From Streptomyces sp. NBC_01775 (GTDB lineage Bacteria > Actinomycetota > Actinomycetes > Streptomycetales > Streptomycetaceae), in assembly GCF_035917675.1 (NCBI RefSeq), contig NZ_CP109104.1:6510001-6574000 (forward strand): 64,000 nucleotides of DNA. Reading direction: 5' to 3'. A model generated the notes under the pieces. The model saw nothing but the letters and a program-made list of their open reading frames with translations, did no database searches and had not been told where the DNA came from. This document shows, one piece after another, positions 25,688-35,802 of this stretch (position 1 is the stretch's first letter; every line of letters starts with the position of its first letter). The position numbers were made by a program, and so were the translations under genes.

Positions 25688-27300
25688 GCCGTGGGGGTGT
25701 CCTTTCCGTCCTCGTACGGGCCGTCGCGCCATGGGCCGCCCTCTTGCGGGACGTTCCGCCGGTCATCCGGACGCTCGCTGTACGCGCCTCGTTCCGGATG
25801 CTCGCTGCCCACACCCCGCTCCGGATACTCGCTGTCCGCGTTCTGCTCCGGATGCTCGTCGCCCGCGCCTCGCTCCGGATGCTCGTCATCCGCGTCCCCC
25901 TGGGGGCGTCCGTCCAGGGGCAGCCGCGCGGCGACCCGGAAGCCGCCGTCGGGCAGCGGACCGGTGTCGAGGCTGCCGCCGACCAGCCGCACCCGCTCGC
26001 GCATCCCCACCAGCCCGTGCCCGGTGCCCGCGGTCTCCAGCGGCGCGCTGTCCGGATCGGGAGAGGGCCCGTTGACGACCACAACGGTCAGGTTCTCCTC
26101 GTCCGCCGCCACCGAGACGCGGGTGACGGCGCCCGGCGCGTGCCGTACGACGTTCGCGAGCGCCTCCTGCACGATCCGGTACGCGGAGAGCGTCACGGTC
26201 TGCGCGGGCCCGGCCGCCGGCATCTCGCCCGTATCGCGTGCACCATCCGGTACGTCGACGCTCAACCCGGCGGGCACACCGGCGCGCACGGTCGCCTCCA
26301 CGAGTTGCTCCAGCCGCTCCAGGCCCGGCTGCGGGGCGCGCTCGCCATGGGTCTTCTCGCTGCGCAGCACGCCCAGCAGGCGCCGCATCTCGGCCAGCGA
26401 CTCCCGCGCGGTCGCGGCGATGGTCCCGAACTCCTCGCGGGCGGCCTCGGGCAGCCCGTCCAGCCGGTAGGGCGCGCTGTCCGCCTGCACGGTGATGACC
26501 GACATGTGGTGCGCGACGACGTCGTGCAGCTCCCTGGCGATGCGCGCGCGCTCCTCCAGGAGGGTGCGCTGGGCCCGCTCAGCCTCGCTGATGGTCTCCT
26601 GCTCGGCCAGCCGCCGCTGGACCTCGGCCCTCTCCCGCAAGGTGGCGCCGAGCAGCAGCATCGCGCCGCTGAGCACGATCAGCAGCACGTTCGTGCCATC
26701 GCTGCGCGCGGGCGAGAGGAAGCCGAGGACCAGTGATGCGAGCACCGTGACGATCCAGACGCCCAGCAGGGTGCGGCGGCTCTCGCGCAGCGCCAGCGCC
26801 AGGCACAGCACCAGATAGCCCACGATCGCCGCCGGCGGCCAGGGCCAGGGGCGCAGTGCGTCGTGATCGGTGTACAGCAGTGCGAGCGCCCCGACGGTGT
26901 CGGCGGTGAAGACGATCCACCAGGCCGACAGCGGCCGGGTCACGGCCAGCAGGAGCGGCGCGGTCTGTAGCACGCCGAGTGCCCCCGACAGCGCCCCGTT
27001 CAGCTCGTAGTCGTTGGCGAGGATCTGGGTGGTGACGGGGATCAGGACGAGGGCGAAGCCCACCGCCAGCACATAGGGCACCTTGCGGACCCACCACGCG
27101 TTCGCGTGCGCCAGCAGCGGCTCCCGGGAGGCCGACGGGGTCAGAAGGGCCGCTCCCAGGGCCCGCAACCCGTCCGCGGCTTCCGGGGGCAGGCGAACGC
27201 GCGGCATCCGTCGGGAGCCGCGTACGCGCGGCGTCCGCCGGGGCTCGTGCCCGGGGTCCGGCCCGGCGCCGCCGGGCGGGGGAGGTGGGGTCGATGACAT
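25684..27300 (-). CDS. NarL-partner sensor histidine kinase with repetitive C-terminal tail
   Basis: 538 aa. A proline-rich leader precedes about five or six membrane segments in residues 75-220, without a large extracellular loop. The HisKA_3 phospho-acceptor motif is ELHDVVAHHMSVITVQ near residue 255, and the HATPase region includes AYRIVQEALANVVRHAP and GTGHGLVGMRERV. The last ~65 residues are a low-complexity tail with five 9-residue repeats (xEHPERGxx). The tail is unlike other kinases of this class. Confidence 0.92.
   Translation of the reverse strand: MSSTPPPPPGGAGPDPGHEPRRTPRVRGSRRMPRVRLPPEAADGLRALGAALLTPSASREPLLAHANAWWVRKVPYVLAVGFALVLIPVTTQILANDYELNGALSGALGVLQTAPLLLAVTRPLSAWWIVFTADTVGALALLYTDHDALRPWPWPPAAIVGYLVLCLALALRESRRTLLGVWIVTVLASLVLGFLSPARSDGTNVLLIVLSGAMLLLGATLRERAEVQRRLAEQETISEAERAQRTLLEERARIARELHDVVAHHMSVITVQADSAPYRLDGLPEAAREEFGTIAATARESLAEMRRLLGVLRSEKTHGERAPQPGLERLEQLVEATVRAGVPAGLSVDVPDGARDTGEMPAAGPAQTVTLSAYRIVQEALANVVRHAPGAVTRVSVAADEENLTVVVVNGPSPDPDSAPLETAGTGHGLVGMRERVRLVGGSLDTGPLPDGGFRVAARLPLDGRPQGDADDEHPERGAGDEHPEQNADSEYPERGVGSEHPERGAYSERPDDRRNVPQEGGPWRDGPYEDGKDTPTA
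25766..25900 (-). repeat. five 27-bp tandem repeats inside the kinase gene
   Basis: The core TCCGGATGCTCG recurs at exact 27-base steps (25766, 25793, 25820, 25847, 25874) on the plus strand. The repeats keep the reading frame and encode DEHPERGAG-like nonapeptides. Exact periodicity suggests slippage-driven copy-number variation. Confidence 0.85.
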
Positions 27301-27457
27301 CGCGTGGCCAGAGTACGGAGCGGCGCCGTCCCCCGCGTCCTACGGAGGTAGCGGCGGACCCCCTACCCCGGTACTACCCCCGCGGGGTCCGGCGCGAGGG
27401 CTCGGGACGGCGCGTGGGGTCGGGACAACGCGGGGGCTCTGGACAGGAGGGCCGGTG

Positions 27458-28336
27458 TCAGAGTTCGGCGAGCAATTCGGCCTTCTTGGCGGTGAATTCG
27501 TCGTCGGTCAGCAGACCCGCGTCGTGCAGCTCGCCCAGGTGCCGTATGCGTTCGGCGACATCGGCGGGATCGGAGCGGTGGTGCTGCTGGGCCGAGGAGG
27601 TGGACGAGACGCTCTCCAGCGCCAGCACGGGGTCGGCCGCGCGCACCGCCTCCAGGACCGAGGCCGCGAAGGGCAGCGACTCGTAGAGCGAGCCGTATCC
27701 GAGGCCGAACACCACCGAGGCCGGGTCCTGGTCGGCCTCCGCCAGCGTCTCGGCCCCGCGCGGACGCAGCCGCAGATGGCCGCTGAGGCCCTCGGGGGAG
27801 CGCCAGTCGACGCCCTCCAGCTCGCCGACCGGAAAGAACTGGTCACCCGCCTTCCACTTTGCCGTGGAGGCCCCCGTCCAGAACCAGCGGAAGGCGACGA
27901 CCTTGCCGTCGAAGGACGCCTTGCCGTCGTACGCCTTGAAGCTCTGCGGCGGCGCGGGAGCGGCGACCATGTAGTGGTCCGCGGGTTTTCGCGCGTGGTC
28001 GGGCAGAAGGGCCCGCAGCTCCGTCGCGTAGTAGTCCGCGAGCGTCTCGCGCTCGGCGGGCAGCACCAGACGGTAGGGGTCGCTGCCGTCCTTGAGCTGG
28101 CCCGCAGCCGCCTCCAGCAGCGGATCGGCGCCCTCGCGCGGCACGGCGCGCAGCACCACGGTGCCACGTCTGCCGCCCGGCACCAGCTCGACAGCGCTCA
28201 GCGCCTCGTACGGGACGCGCCGCTCTCCGAGCACGTGAAAGAGCTTCGGTGTGCGGATCCCCCGTTCGAAGCGGATGAGCACGGAGTCTGAATCGAACTC
28301 CCAGGTGGAGTGAATTCCAGCCAGTACGTCACCCAT
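27458..28336 (-). CDS. DUF4429 protein with C-terminal SHOCT motif
   Basis: 292 aa. Two DUF4429 beta-rich halves (FDSDSVLIRFERGIRTPKLF; KASFDGKVVAFRWFWTGAST) precede a C-terminal SHOCT domain (IRHLGELHDAGLLTDDEFTA), a short oligomerisation or regulatory motif. No signal peptide or membrane segment. Start is either ATG 28336 (MGDVLAGIHS, preferred by family) or ATG 28345, three codons earlier; neither has a clear ribosome site. It follows the second DUF1023 hydrolase by 77 bases on the same strand. Confidence 0.87.
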   Translation of the reverse strand: MGDVLAGIHSTWEFDSDSVLIRFERGIRTPKLFHVLGERRVPYEALSAVELVPGGRRGTVVLRAVPREGADPLLEAAAGQLKDGSDPYRLVLPAERETLADYYATELRALLPDHARKPADHYMVAAPAPPQSFKAYDGKASFDGKVVAFRWFWTGASTAKWKAGDQFFPVGELEGVDWRSPEGLSGHLRLRPRGAETLAEADQDPASVVFGLGYGSLYESLPFAASVLEAVRAADPVLALESVSSTSSAQQHHRSDPADVAERIRHLGELHDAGLLTDDEFTAKKAELLAEL

Positions 28337-28413
28337 GCGGGCCATCGTATGCGTCGGTCGCCCGCACGTCCCCCCTCTGCCGCGCTACGCGCGTAATTAG
28401 GTGCGGGGGCGGC

Positions 28414-29691
28414 TCAGGGGACGGCAGAGCACTCCGGGTCGGAAGAGTCGCAGCCGACGTCCGTGTACGAGCCGGTGCCGATCGCGGCGAAGTTGGCGAG
28501 GCTCTGGGTGTGCGGGGCGAAGTAGCCGGTGTGGCCGATGGAGCCGGCGGCCGAGAGGTGACGGGCGCCGAAGCCGTCGGAGACGGGGTCGGCACCGTGG
28601 CCGAGGCCGCCTACGTTCATGTGCGGAACGTCCGCGATCCAGTCGTCCCGGTCACGCATGGCCCAGATGTGGGCGCTCGTTCCCAGCTGTGCGGCGTTGT
28701 CGGCGCGCATACCGGGGCTGCCGGAGACGGCGATGTCGGTGACATCGTCCGGCATCCGGTGGGCCGCCACGCCGCAGACCACGGAGCCGTAGCTGTGGCA
28801 GAAGAGCGAGATCTTGGGGGAGGCGGCCTCCCCGGAGGCCCCTCCCGAGGCGGCGCGGGTGGCGGCGGGCAGCGTGCGGATGAAGCTGTCGAGCCGCTCG
28901 GCGCCGTCCTTCGCCGGTCCGCCGGAGGCCGCGTCCACGCCGAGGCCGACGGGCGCCGTGTAGTCGGCCCAGGCGATGGTCGCCGTGCGCGTGTAGGGCG
29001 CCGTGGCGTGCTGCTGGTGCTGGAGTGACTTGGCCATCCCGACCGGCGCCGAGTACGGCAGCGAGGACTTCTCGAAGGTCAGCAGCTCGGTGTCGACGCC
29101 CGGTACGACCACCGAGACGCGCTGGGCGCGCTCCAGGTCCCCGAACACCTCGGCGGCCCGCCCGCGCCCTGTGGGATCGAAGGCGAGGATCTGCCGCCCG
29201 GGGCGCAGCATCGATTCGAAGCGGTGCATCCGGTGCCCCGCGTCCTGGCGGCCCTCGTCGGTCAGCCGCTGGTCGGTCATCCGGTCGCGCTCGGTGTCGC
29301 GCGCCTTGAGGAGCGCCGTGCGGTTGGCCTGATAGCGCAGCTCCACCGGAGCCCCGCCGAGGTTGCCGACGACCAGGGGATAGCGCTGGGCGAGCGTGCG
29401 CTGCTGCGCGGCGTCGAGCCTCTTGAAGTAGCGCGCGATACGGCCGGCGGACTCGTCCGGGTCGGGGAGCGGATGCCCGGCGAACGAGCCCTTTTCCCAG
29501 GCCATGAGCGCCGCGGCACGCGGCCCCGAGGCCAGGTCGTGCTTGCGGATCGCCGTCCATCCGGTCGTCGCCAGCAGGACGAAGACCACGGCCAGGGCGA
29601 GCAGTGCACGCCAGGCCGTGGTGCCGGGGACTCCCGTCGAGGGGAAGCCGTTCCCGGACAGCGGGTTCCCTAGGGCGGAAAAGTAAGTCAC
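28414..29691 (-). CDS. alpha/beta hydrolase, DUF1023 family (paralogue)
   Basis: 425 aa. An N-terminal membrane segment (ALLALAVVFVLLATTGWTAI) follows a ~25-residue leader, so it may be anchored and not cleaved. The catalytic serine is in LFCHSYGSVVCGVA, with GLGHGADPVSDGFGARHL and HTGYFAPHTQSLANF as in the paralogue at 23477-24676. An Ala/Gly-rich insert (AASGGASGEAAS) precedes the nucleophile strand. GTG start at 29691 with AAGGTGG about nine bases upstream. Confidence 0.87.
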   Translation of the reverse strand: MTYFSALGNPLSGNGFPSTGVPGTTAWRALLALAVVFVLLATTGWTAIRKHDLASGPRAAALMAWEKGSFAGHPLPDPDESAGRIARYFKRLDAAQQRTLAQRYPLVVGNLGGAPVELRYQANRTALLKARDTERDRMTDQRLTDEGRQDAGHRMHRFESMLRPGRQILAFDPTGRGRAAEVFGDLERAQRVSVVVPGVDTELLTFEKSSLPYSAPVGMAKSLQHQQHATAPYTRTATIAWADYTAPVGLGVDAASGGPAKDGAERLDSFIRTLPAATRAASGGASGEAASPKISLFCHSYGSVVCGVAAHRMPDDVTDIAVSGSPGMRADNAAQLGTSAHIWAMRDRDDWIADVPHMNVGGLGHGADPVSDGFGARHLSAAGSIGHTGYFAPHTQSLANFAAIGTGSYTDVGCDSSDPECSAVP

Positions 29692-29745
29692 TGGGGCGCC
29701 ACCTTAAGAGATGCCGACCGCCATCCACGCAATTGACAGGAAGTG

Positions 29746-29761
29746 CGTGAGTCATCTCACG
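29746..29761. promoter_or_regulatory. perfect palindrome upstream of the DUF1023 hydrolase gene
   Basis: CGTGAG-TCAT-CTCACG, 6-bp perfect arms, 55 bases before the hydrolase start and 49 bases beyond the TetR stop. It could be an operator for the hydrolase promoter; it is short for a terminator. Confidence 0.4.
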
Positions 29762-29809
29762 TTTCGCGCCTGGTACTCGGATCAAGGTGGGCGGGCATGT
29801 GGAGGCCCG

Positions 29810-30487
29810 TCATGCTCGGCGACTCGCCTCGTCCCGGCTCCAGTTGGCGCTGAGCGCCGGACCGAGCTGCTCGACGTGCTCCTGGGTCACCCGCCGGGCC
29901 TCCTCCAGCGACACCCCGTCCCGCAGCCCCCAGTGACGTCCGGCCGAGAGCATCACGCCGGTGAAGGCGGCGACCAGCACCCGGGGCCGCGGGTCGCGCT
30001 CGGGGTCCACCCCGGTGCGCCGGGCGATCTCCTGGACGAGTTTTTGCTCCATGAGCAGGGAGTGCCGCAGATGCGCGGCGAGCAGCGAGGGCGTGATCTC
30101 GATGATCTGGCACATCCGCAGGTGCAGCTTGAGAGGGGTGATCGCCTCGATGGCCTCGCCCATGTCGTCCCAGGTCTCATCCAGGGTGCGCCGCAGGCAT
30201 TCAAGAGGGGCCTCGGAGGGGGGCCGGGCGCATACGCCCTCGAAGAAGCGCCGCTCGGTCATGTCCTGGACGAAGAGCGCGACCTCTTCCTTGTTGGCGA
30301 AGTAGCGGAAGAACGTGCGCTGGGAGACCTCGACCGCGTCGGCGATCTGGTCGACGGTCGTGGCGTCATAGCCCTGCGTGACGAACAACTGGTGGGCGGC
30401 CAGGACCAGGGCGTCCCTGGTGCGCTGCTTCTTCCGTTCACGCAGGCCGGTCACGTGCTGTTCCTTCTCCGGGTCGTCGTTTCGCAT
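29810..30487 (-). CDS. TetR-family transcriptional regulator
   Basis: 225 aa. The HTH is in residues ~20-65 (RDALVLAAHQLFVTQGYDAT, VEVSQRTFFRYFANKEEV), followed by a helical ligand domain. It is divergent from an MFS exporter gene 124 bases away, so it is probably the repressor of that exporter and of itself. Confidence 0.92.
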   Translation of the reverse strand: MRNDDPEKEQHVTGLRERKKQRTRDALVLAAHQLFVTQGYDATTVDQIADAVEVSQRTFFRYFANKEEVALFVQDMTERRFFEGVCARPPSEAPLECLRRTLDETWDDMGEAIEAITPLKLHLRMCQIIEITPSLLAAHLRHSLLMEQKLVQEIARRTGVDPERDPRPRVLVAAFTGVMLSAGRHWGLRDGVSLEEARRVTQEHVEQLGPALSANWSRDEASRRA

Positions 30488-30542
30488 ATCTTGGCGGCTC
30501 GGGTCTTCGCTCTTCAGGACGTGGCCCTCGGCTGTTCTCTCA

Positions 30543-30600
30543 TTGACCTGACATTTACCGGCGAATAATCCCGTTTGTCAATTGTCAGTGGCTGTCATTA
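30543..30600 (+). promoter_or_regulatory. exporter promoter with TGTCA-type operator repeats
   Basis: TTGACC (30543-30548), 17 bases, TAATCC (30566-30571) is a good promoter. TGTCA occurs three times just downstream (TTTGTCAATTGTCAG ... CTGTCA) and TGACA once in the spacer, giving partly symmetrical pairs where TetR would block transcription. Confidence 0.6.
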
Positions 30601-30610
30601 TCCTCGCGCC

Positions 30611-32227
30611 ATGACCACCCAGACCAGCACCGTCGCGCACGACGCGCCGGATCCAGCAAACTCCGGGGGCGGCGGTGCCGAGTCCCCCAGCGGGCTGCGC
30701 GGACACCCGTGGCTGACCCTCGTCACCGTCGCCTTCGGCGTCGCGATGGTGGCCCTCGACGGCACGATCGTCGCCATCGCGAACCCCGCGATCCAAAAAG
30801 ACCTCGGCGCCTCGCTCGCCGACGTGCAGTGGATAACCAACGGCTATCTGCTCGCCCTGGCCGTTTCCCTGATCACCGCCGGCAAGCTCGGTGACCGCTT
30901 CGGCCACCGGCAGACCTTCCTCGTCGGCGTCGTCGGTTTCGCCGCCGCCTCGGCGGCGATCGGTGTCGCGGGCAGCGTCTCGCTCGTCATCGCCTTCCGC
31001 GTGCTCCAGGGCATATGCGGAGCGCTTCTGATGCCGGCGGCGCTCGGCCTGCTGCGCGCCTCCTTCCCGGCCGAGCGGCTGAACGCCGCGATCGGCATCT
31101 GGGGCGCCGTCATCGGTGCCTCGACGGCCGCCGGGCCGATTGTCGGCGGGCTGCTCGTCGAGCACGTCAGCTGGGAGTCGGTCTTCTTCATCAACGTGCC
31201 CGTCGGCGCGCTCGCGCTGGTGATGGGGCTGGTGCTGCTGCTCGACCGGCGCGCCGAGAACGCGCCCCGCTCCTTCGACGTCCTGGGCATCGTGCTGCTG
31301 TCGGTCGCGATGTTCTGCCTCGTATGGGCGATCATCAAGGCGCCCGACTGGCACTGGGGCGACCCCAAGACCCTGACGTTCCTCGCCGTCTCGGTGCTGG
31401 CCTTCGCGGGCTTCGGCATCTGGGAGGGCAAGGCCAAGGAACCGCTCCTGCCGCTGAGCATGTTCCGCTCGGTCCCGCTGACCGCGGGCACCGTCTTGAT
31501 GGTGCTGATGGCCTTCGGCTTCATGGGCGGCATCTTCTTCGTCACCTTCTACCTGCAGAACGTCAACGGACTCTCGCCCGTCGACAGCGGTCTGCGGCTG
31601 CTGCCGCTCACCGCGATGATGATCGTCGCCTCGCCGCTGGCGGGCACGGTCATCACCAAGGTCGGCCCCCGTATCCCGCTGGTCACCGCCATGGTGCTGG
31701 CGGCCGTCGCCATGTTCGGCCTCTCCACGCTGGACGCCGACAGCGGCATGGGCATCACCTCGCTGTGGTTCGGCGTACTCGGTCTCGGGCTCGCCCCCGT
31801 GATGGTCGGCGCCACCGAAGTCATCGTCGGCAACGCGCCGTTGGAGCACGCGGGCGTCGCAGGCGGTCTCCAGCAGGCGGCCATGCAGGTCGGCGGCAGC
31901 CTCGGTACGGCCGTGCTGGGCGCCGTGATGGCCTCCCGCGTCGGCAGCGAGCTGCCCGCGAAGTGGGCCGAGGCCAAGTTGCCCCCGCTGCCCGCCAAGA
32001 AGGAGGCGGCGCTGCGGGAGGCCGCCGAGGTCGGTGTCGCACCGCCGGCCCCCAAGGGCACCCCGGCCCAGATGGCCGAGTCGATCAAGCACGTGGTGCA
32101 CGACTCGTTCATCTCGGGAATGGGCCTGGCCTTCGTCTGCGCCGGCATCGTGGCGGTCCTCGCCGCGGGCGTCGCGGTCTTCACCAGCCGCGGCAGCGGC
32201 GACGCGGGGCCGTCCGTGCACATCTGA
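30611..32227 (+). CDS. DHA2-family MFS drug exporter
   Basis: 538 aa with ~14 membrane segments. MFS motif A is KLGDRFGHRQTFL, and motif C-like glycines are in GASTAAGPIVGGLL. The first helix has VALDGTIVAIANPAIQKDLG, typical of the EmrB/QacA group of proton-driven multidrug exporters. ATG 30611 fits the promoter position; the start sits in a leader with no strong Shine-Dalgarno. Regulated presumably by the divergent TetR. Confidence 0.9.
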   Translation: MTTQTSTVAHDAPDPANSGGGGAESPSGLRGHPWLTLVTVAFGVAMVALDGTIVAIANPAIQKDLGASLADVQWITNGYLLALAVSLITAGKLGDRFGHRQTFLVGVVGFAAASAAIGVAGSVSLVIAFRVLQGICGALLMPAALGLLRASFPAERLNAAIGIWGAVIGASTAAGPIVGGLLVEHVSWESVFFINVPVGALALVMGLVLLLDRRAENAPRSFDVLGIVLLSVAMFCLVWAIIKAPDWHWGDPKTLTFLAVSVLAFAGFGIWEGKAKEPLLPLSMFRSVPLTAGTVLMVLMAFGFMGGIFFVTFYLQNVNGLSPVDSGLRLLPLTAMMIVASPLAGTVITKVGPRIPLVTAMVLAAVAMFGLSTLDADSGMGITSLWFGVLGLGLAPVMVGATEVIVGNAPLEHAGVAGGLQQAAMQVGGSLGTAVLGAVMASRVGSELPAKWAEAKLPPLPAKKEAALREAAEVGVAPPAPKGTPAQMAESIKHVVHDSFISGMGLAFVCAGIVAVLAAGVAVFTSRGSGDAGPSVHI

Positions 32228-32465
32228 CGCGAAGCGGTCGCGCGCCTTTGATGCGAAGCGGGCGCGTACGGCGCGTAGGGAAAACGGCCTGGACCGGAAC
32301 GGCTCGGTACGCCCGGACGGTGGATAACTCGTGAGTTGTGGACAACTCCGCCACCTGTCCCGGTGAACCGGGCCGTTTGCTCTTGGCCCGCCGCTTCGGG
32401 CGCGGACATGCTGGTCACACGCCGGGCGACAACGGGCCCGGCACGAGCGGGGGGAGTGATCAGCC

Positions 32466-32939
32466 ATGACAGGCATGCCCGGACGAGGTCCGAGGACGGC
32501 GGCGGGGACGGTCGCTACGGGGGCAGTAGCGGCGGTGGCGCTGGCCATGCTGGCGGCGCTGACCGCACATCCAGCGGGAGCCCAGCAGAGCACGGCGGCA
32601 CCCCAGCAGAGCCACACGGGAGCCAAGCACAGCACGGCGAGGCAAGCGGCGTCACCACGGCTGGGGAAGTGCGGATCGGGCGAGCTGTGCCTGTGGCAGC
32701 GCACCGGCTTCCGGGGCAAGCCGCGCGCCTACGAGCTGAGCGGGATCGACATCGAGAGCTGTGTGCGCCTCCCGGCCGGCGTCACCGCGGTCTCGTCGGC
32801 CAACCGTACGGGGCGTCCCGTGACGCTCTACCAGAGCGAGGAGTGCGCGGAGACCGCGGAGTTCGCCACACACCCCTCGGGCTCATGGATGCCCCAGCTG
32901 CCTTACAAGGCGCGCGCCTTCAAGGTGTGGGAGCACTGA
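32466..32939 (+). CDS. secreted peptidase-inhibitor family I36 protein
   Basis: 157 aa. The signal sequence (VATGAVAAVALAMLAALTAHPAGA) is cut near AQQ. A Gln/Ser/His-rich linker precedes the compact domain with CGSGELCLWQRTGFRGKPRA and four cysteines (two likely disulphides). The beta/gamma-crystallin-like I36 family contains the streptomycete metalloproteinase inhibitor SMPI, so extracellular protease inhibition is possible but unproven for this member. Confidence 0.8.
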   Translation: MTGMPGRGPRTAAGTVATGAVAAVALAMLAALTAHPAGAQQSTAAPQQSHTGAKHSTARQAASPRLGKCGSGELCLWQRTGFRGKPRAYELSGIDIESCVRLPAGVTAVSSANRTGRPVTLYQSEECAETAEFATHPSGSWMPQLPYKARAFKVWEH

Positions 32940-32971
32940 GGTGGGTGCCCGAGGCCCGCTGCGTACGGGAG

Positions 32972-33006
32972 CGGCCGGGGGCGATCGCGTGGACCGCCCC
33001 CGGCCG
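32972..33006. terminator. bidirectional terminator between I36 and aceE genes
   Basis: 12-bp perfect arms CGGCCGGGGGCG / CGCCCCCGGCCG with an 11-base loop, between two converging genes. Confidence 0.8.
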
Positions 33007-33054
33007 GGGGACTTCGGCGCGGAGCACGAGGGCCCCCGCCAGGGCGTCAAGCCC

Positions 33055-35802
33055 TCAGGCGTCACCGCCCGCGGCTCCCGGGTGGGCTGCCGAGGCGTCG
33101 AGGAGCTGGTAGCGGTCGATGGCCTGCTTGAGCGCCGAGCGGTCCACCCGCCCCTCCTTGGCCAGCTCGGTCAGTACCCCGAGCACGATCGACTGCGCGT
33201 CGATGTGGAAGAAGCGACGGGCCGCACCACGGGTGTCGGCGAAGCCGAAGCCGTCGGCCCCCAGCGACTGGTAGGTGCCCGGCACCCAGCGCGCGATCTG
33301 GTCGGGAACGGACCGCATCCAGTCCGAGACCGCCAGCTTCGGGCCCTCGGCGCCCTGGAGCTTGCGCGTGACGTAGGGGACGCGCTGCTCCTCCTCGGGG
33401 TGCAGCAGGTTGTGCTCCTCCACCTCTACGGCCTCGCGGCGCAGCTCGTTCCACGAGGTCGCCGACCACACATCCGCCCGTACGTCCCACTCCTCGGCGA
33501 GGATCCGCTGGGCCTCCAGGGCCCACGCCATCGCCACACCGGAGGCGAGGATCTGGGCGGAGTGGGTGCCCTGCTCGCCGGCGCGATAGCGGTAGAGGCC
33601 CTTGAGGATGCCGTCCGCGTCCACGTTCTCCGGCTCGGCCGGCTGCTGGATCGGCTCGTTGTAGACGGTGAGGTAGTAGAAAATGTCTTCGCCCTGCGGG
33701 TGTTCGGCGCTGGAGCCGTACATCCTGCGCAGCCCGTCCTGGACGATGTGCGCGATCTCGAAGCCGTAGGCCGGGTCGTAGGCGACGGCGGCCGGGTTCG
33801 TGGAGGCGAGCAACTGCGAGTGGCCGTCGGCGTGCTGGAGACCCTCGCCCGTGAGGGTGGTGCGCCCGGCGGTCGCACCCAGGACGAAGCCGCGCGACAT
33901 CTGGTCGGCCATCTGCCAGAACTGATCGCCGGTGCGCTGGAAGCCGAACATCGAGTAGAAGACATAGATCGGGATCAGCGGCTCGCCGTGCGTGGCGTAG
34001 GCGGACCCCGCCGCGATGGCGGCAGCCGTGCAGCCGGCCTCGGAGATGCCGTCGTGCAGCATCTGACCGGTGGGCGACTCCTTGTAGGCCAGCAGCAGTT
34101 CGCGGTCCACGGACTCGTAGAGCTGGCCCAACGGGTTGTAGATCTTGGCCGACGGGAAGAAGGAGTCCATTCCGAACGTGCGGTATTCGTCGGGCGCGAT
34201 CGGCACGAAGCGCTTGCCGATCTCCTTGTCCCGCATCAGGTCCTTCAAGAGCCGCACGAAGGCCATGGTGGTGGCGATCTGCTGCTGGCCCGACCCCTTC
34301 TTCAAGGTGGCATACGCCTTGTCGTCGGGAAGGTTCAGTGTCTTGGCGCGGTTGACCCGGGTGGGCACGTAGCCGCCGCACTCCCGGCGCCGGTCGTGCA
34401 TGTACTGGATCTCTTCGGAGTCGCGCCCCGGGTGGTAGTAGGGCGGCAGGCCCGACTCCAGCTCGCTGTCCGGGATCGGCAGGTGCAGCCGGTCGCGGAA
34501 GCCCTTGAGGTCCTCGACCGTCAGCTTCTTCATCTGGTGAGTGGCGTTGCGGCCCTCGAAGTTGGGGCCCAGCGTCCAGCCCTTGATGGTCTGCGCCAGG
34601 ATGACGGTCGGCTGGCCCTTGTGCTCGGCGGCGGCCTTGTACGTGGCATAGACCTTGCGGTGGTCGTGGCCGCCGCGGCCGAGGTGGAGGAGCTGATCGT
34701 CCGTCATGCCCTCGACCATCTTCCGCAGCCGCTGGTCGCCGCCGAAGAAGTGCTCACGGATGTAGTCGCCGCTCTCGGTGGCGTAGGTCTGGAACTGCCC
34801 GTCGGGCGTGGTGTTCAGCTTGTTGACCAGGACGCCGTCCCGGTCCTGGGCCAGCAGCGGGTCCCAGGAGCGGTCCCAGACCAGCTTGATCACGTTCCAG
34901 CCGGCGCCGCGGAAGTAGGACTCCAGCTCCTGGATGACCTTGCCGTTGCCGCGTACCGGGCCGTCGAGGCGCTGGAGGTTGCAGTTGATGACGAAGGTGA
35001 GGTTGTCCAGCCCCTCGCGGGCGGCCAGGGAGAGCTGTCCGAGGGACTCGGGCTCGTCCATCTCGCCGTCGCCGAGGAAGGCCCACACACGCGACTTGGA
35101 GGTGTCGGCGATGCCCCGGGCCTCCATGTAGCGGTTCATCCGCGCCTGGTGGATCGCGCCGATCGGGCCGAGGCCCATGGAGACGGTGGGGAACTCCCAG
35201 AAGTCCGGCATCAGCCGGGGGTGGGGATAGCTGGGCAGGCCGTTCGGGGCCTTGCTCTTCTCCTGGCGGAAGCCGTCGAGCTGGGCCTCGCTGAGCCGGT
35301 CGAGCAGGAAGGCGCGGGCGTAGATGCCGGGGGAGGCGTGGCCCTGGAAGAAGATCTGGTCCCCGCCGTCGCCCTCGTCCTTGCCGCGGAAGAAGTGGTT
35401 GAAGCCCACGTCGTAGAGGGAGGCCGAGGAGGCGAAGGTGGCGATGTGGCCGCCGACCCCGATGCCGGGGCGCTGGGCGCGCGAGACCATGACGGCCGCG
35501 TTCCACCGGGTCGCGTTCAGGACCTTGCGCTCGATCTCCTCGTTGCCGGGGAAGAACGGCTCGTCCTTGGTCGCGATGGTGTTGACGTAGTCCGTGCTGC
35601 GCATCTCCGGGACGGCGACGCGCTTCTCGCGGGCGCGCTCGATGAGCCGGAGCATGAGGTAGCGGGCGCGTTCCCGTCCGCGCTCGTCGACGGCGGCGTC
35701 GAGAGAGTCGAGCCATTCCTGGGTCTCTTCAGGATCGAAGTCCGGGACCTGGCTGGGAAGGCCGCCAATGATGATCGGGTTGCGATCGGATCCGGAAGCC
35801 AC
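33055..35802 (-). CDS. aceE: pyruvate dehydrogenase E1 component, homodimeric type
   Basis: 915 aa, close to the usual AceE size. The thiamine-diphosphate motif starts GDGEMDEPE (residues ~244-252) and ends NCNLQ (~273-277). The opening [20 protein letters not shown] and the pyrimidine-binding half ([20 protein letters not shown]) are typical. It decarboxylates pyruvate and acetylates lipoyl-E2. No E2 or E3 gene is in the window, as usual in actinobacteria. ATG 35802 is followed by MASGSDRNP. Confidence 0.96.
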   Translation of the reverse strand: MASGSDRNPIIIGGLPSQVPDFDPEETQEWLDSLDAAVDERGRERARYLMLRLIERAREKRVAVPEMRSTDYVNTIATKDEPFFPGNEEIERKVLNATRWNAAVMVSRAQRPGIGVGGHIATFASSASLYDVGFNHFFRGKDEGDGGDQIFFQGHASPGIYARAFLLDRLSEAQLDGFRQEKSKAPNGLPSYPHPRLMPDFWEFPTVSMGLGPIGAIHQARMNRYMEARGIADTSKSRVWAFLGDGEMDEPESLGQLSLAAREGLDNLTFVINCNLQRLDGPVRGNGKVIQELESYFRGAGWNVIKLVWDRSWDPLLAQDRDGVLVNKLNTTPDGQFQTYATESGDYIREHFFGGDQRLRKMVEGMTDDQLLHLGRGGHDHRKVYATYKAAAEHKGQPTVILAQTIKGWTLGPNFEGRNATHQMKKLTVEDLKGFRDRLHLPIPDSELESGLPPYYHPGRDSEEIQYMHDRRRECGGYVPTRVNRAKTLNLPDDKAYATLKKGSGQQQIATTMAFVRLLKDLMRDKEIGKRFVPIAPDEYRTFGMDSFFPSAKIYNPLGQLYESVDRELLLAYKESPTGQMLHDGISEAGCTAAAIAAGSAYATHGEPLIPIYVFYSMFGFQRTGDQFWQMADQMSRGFVLGATAGRTTLTGEGLQHADGHSQLLASTNPAAVAYDPAYGFEIAHIVQDGLRRMYGSSAEHPQGEDIFYYLTVYNEPIQQPAEPENVDADGILKGLYRYRAGEQGTHSAQILASGVAMAWALEAQRILAEEWDVRADVWSATSWNELRREAVEVEEHNLLHPEEEQRVPYVTRKLQGAEGPKLAVSDWMRSVPDQIARWVPGTYQSLGADGFGFADTRGAARRFFHIDAQSIVLGVLTELAKEGRVDRSALKQAIDRYQLLDASAAHPGAAGGDA

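Noticed and set aside
25766..25900. CRISPR-like array
   Set aside because: Repeats are directly contiguous, keep a reading frame inside the kinase gene and have no spacers; no cas genes are present.
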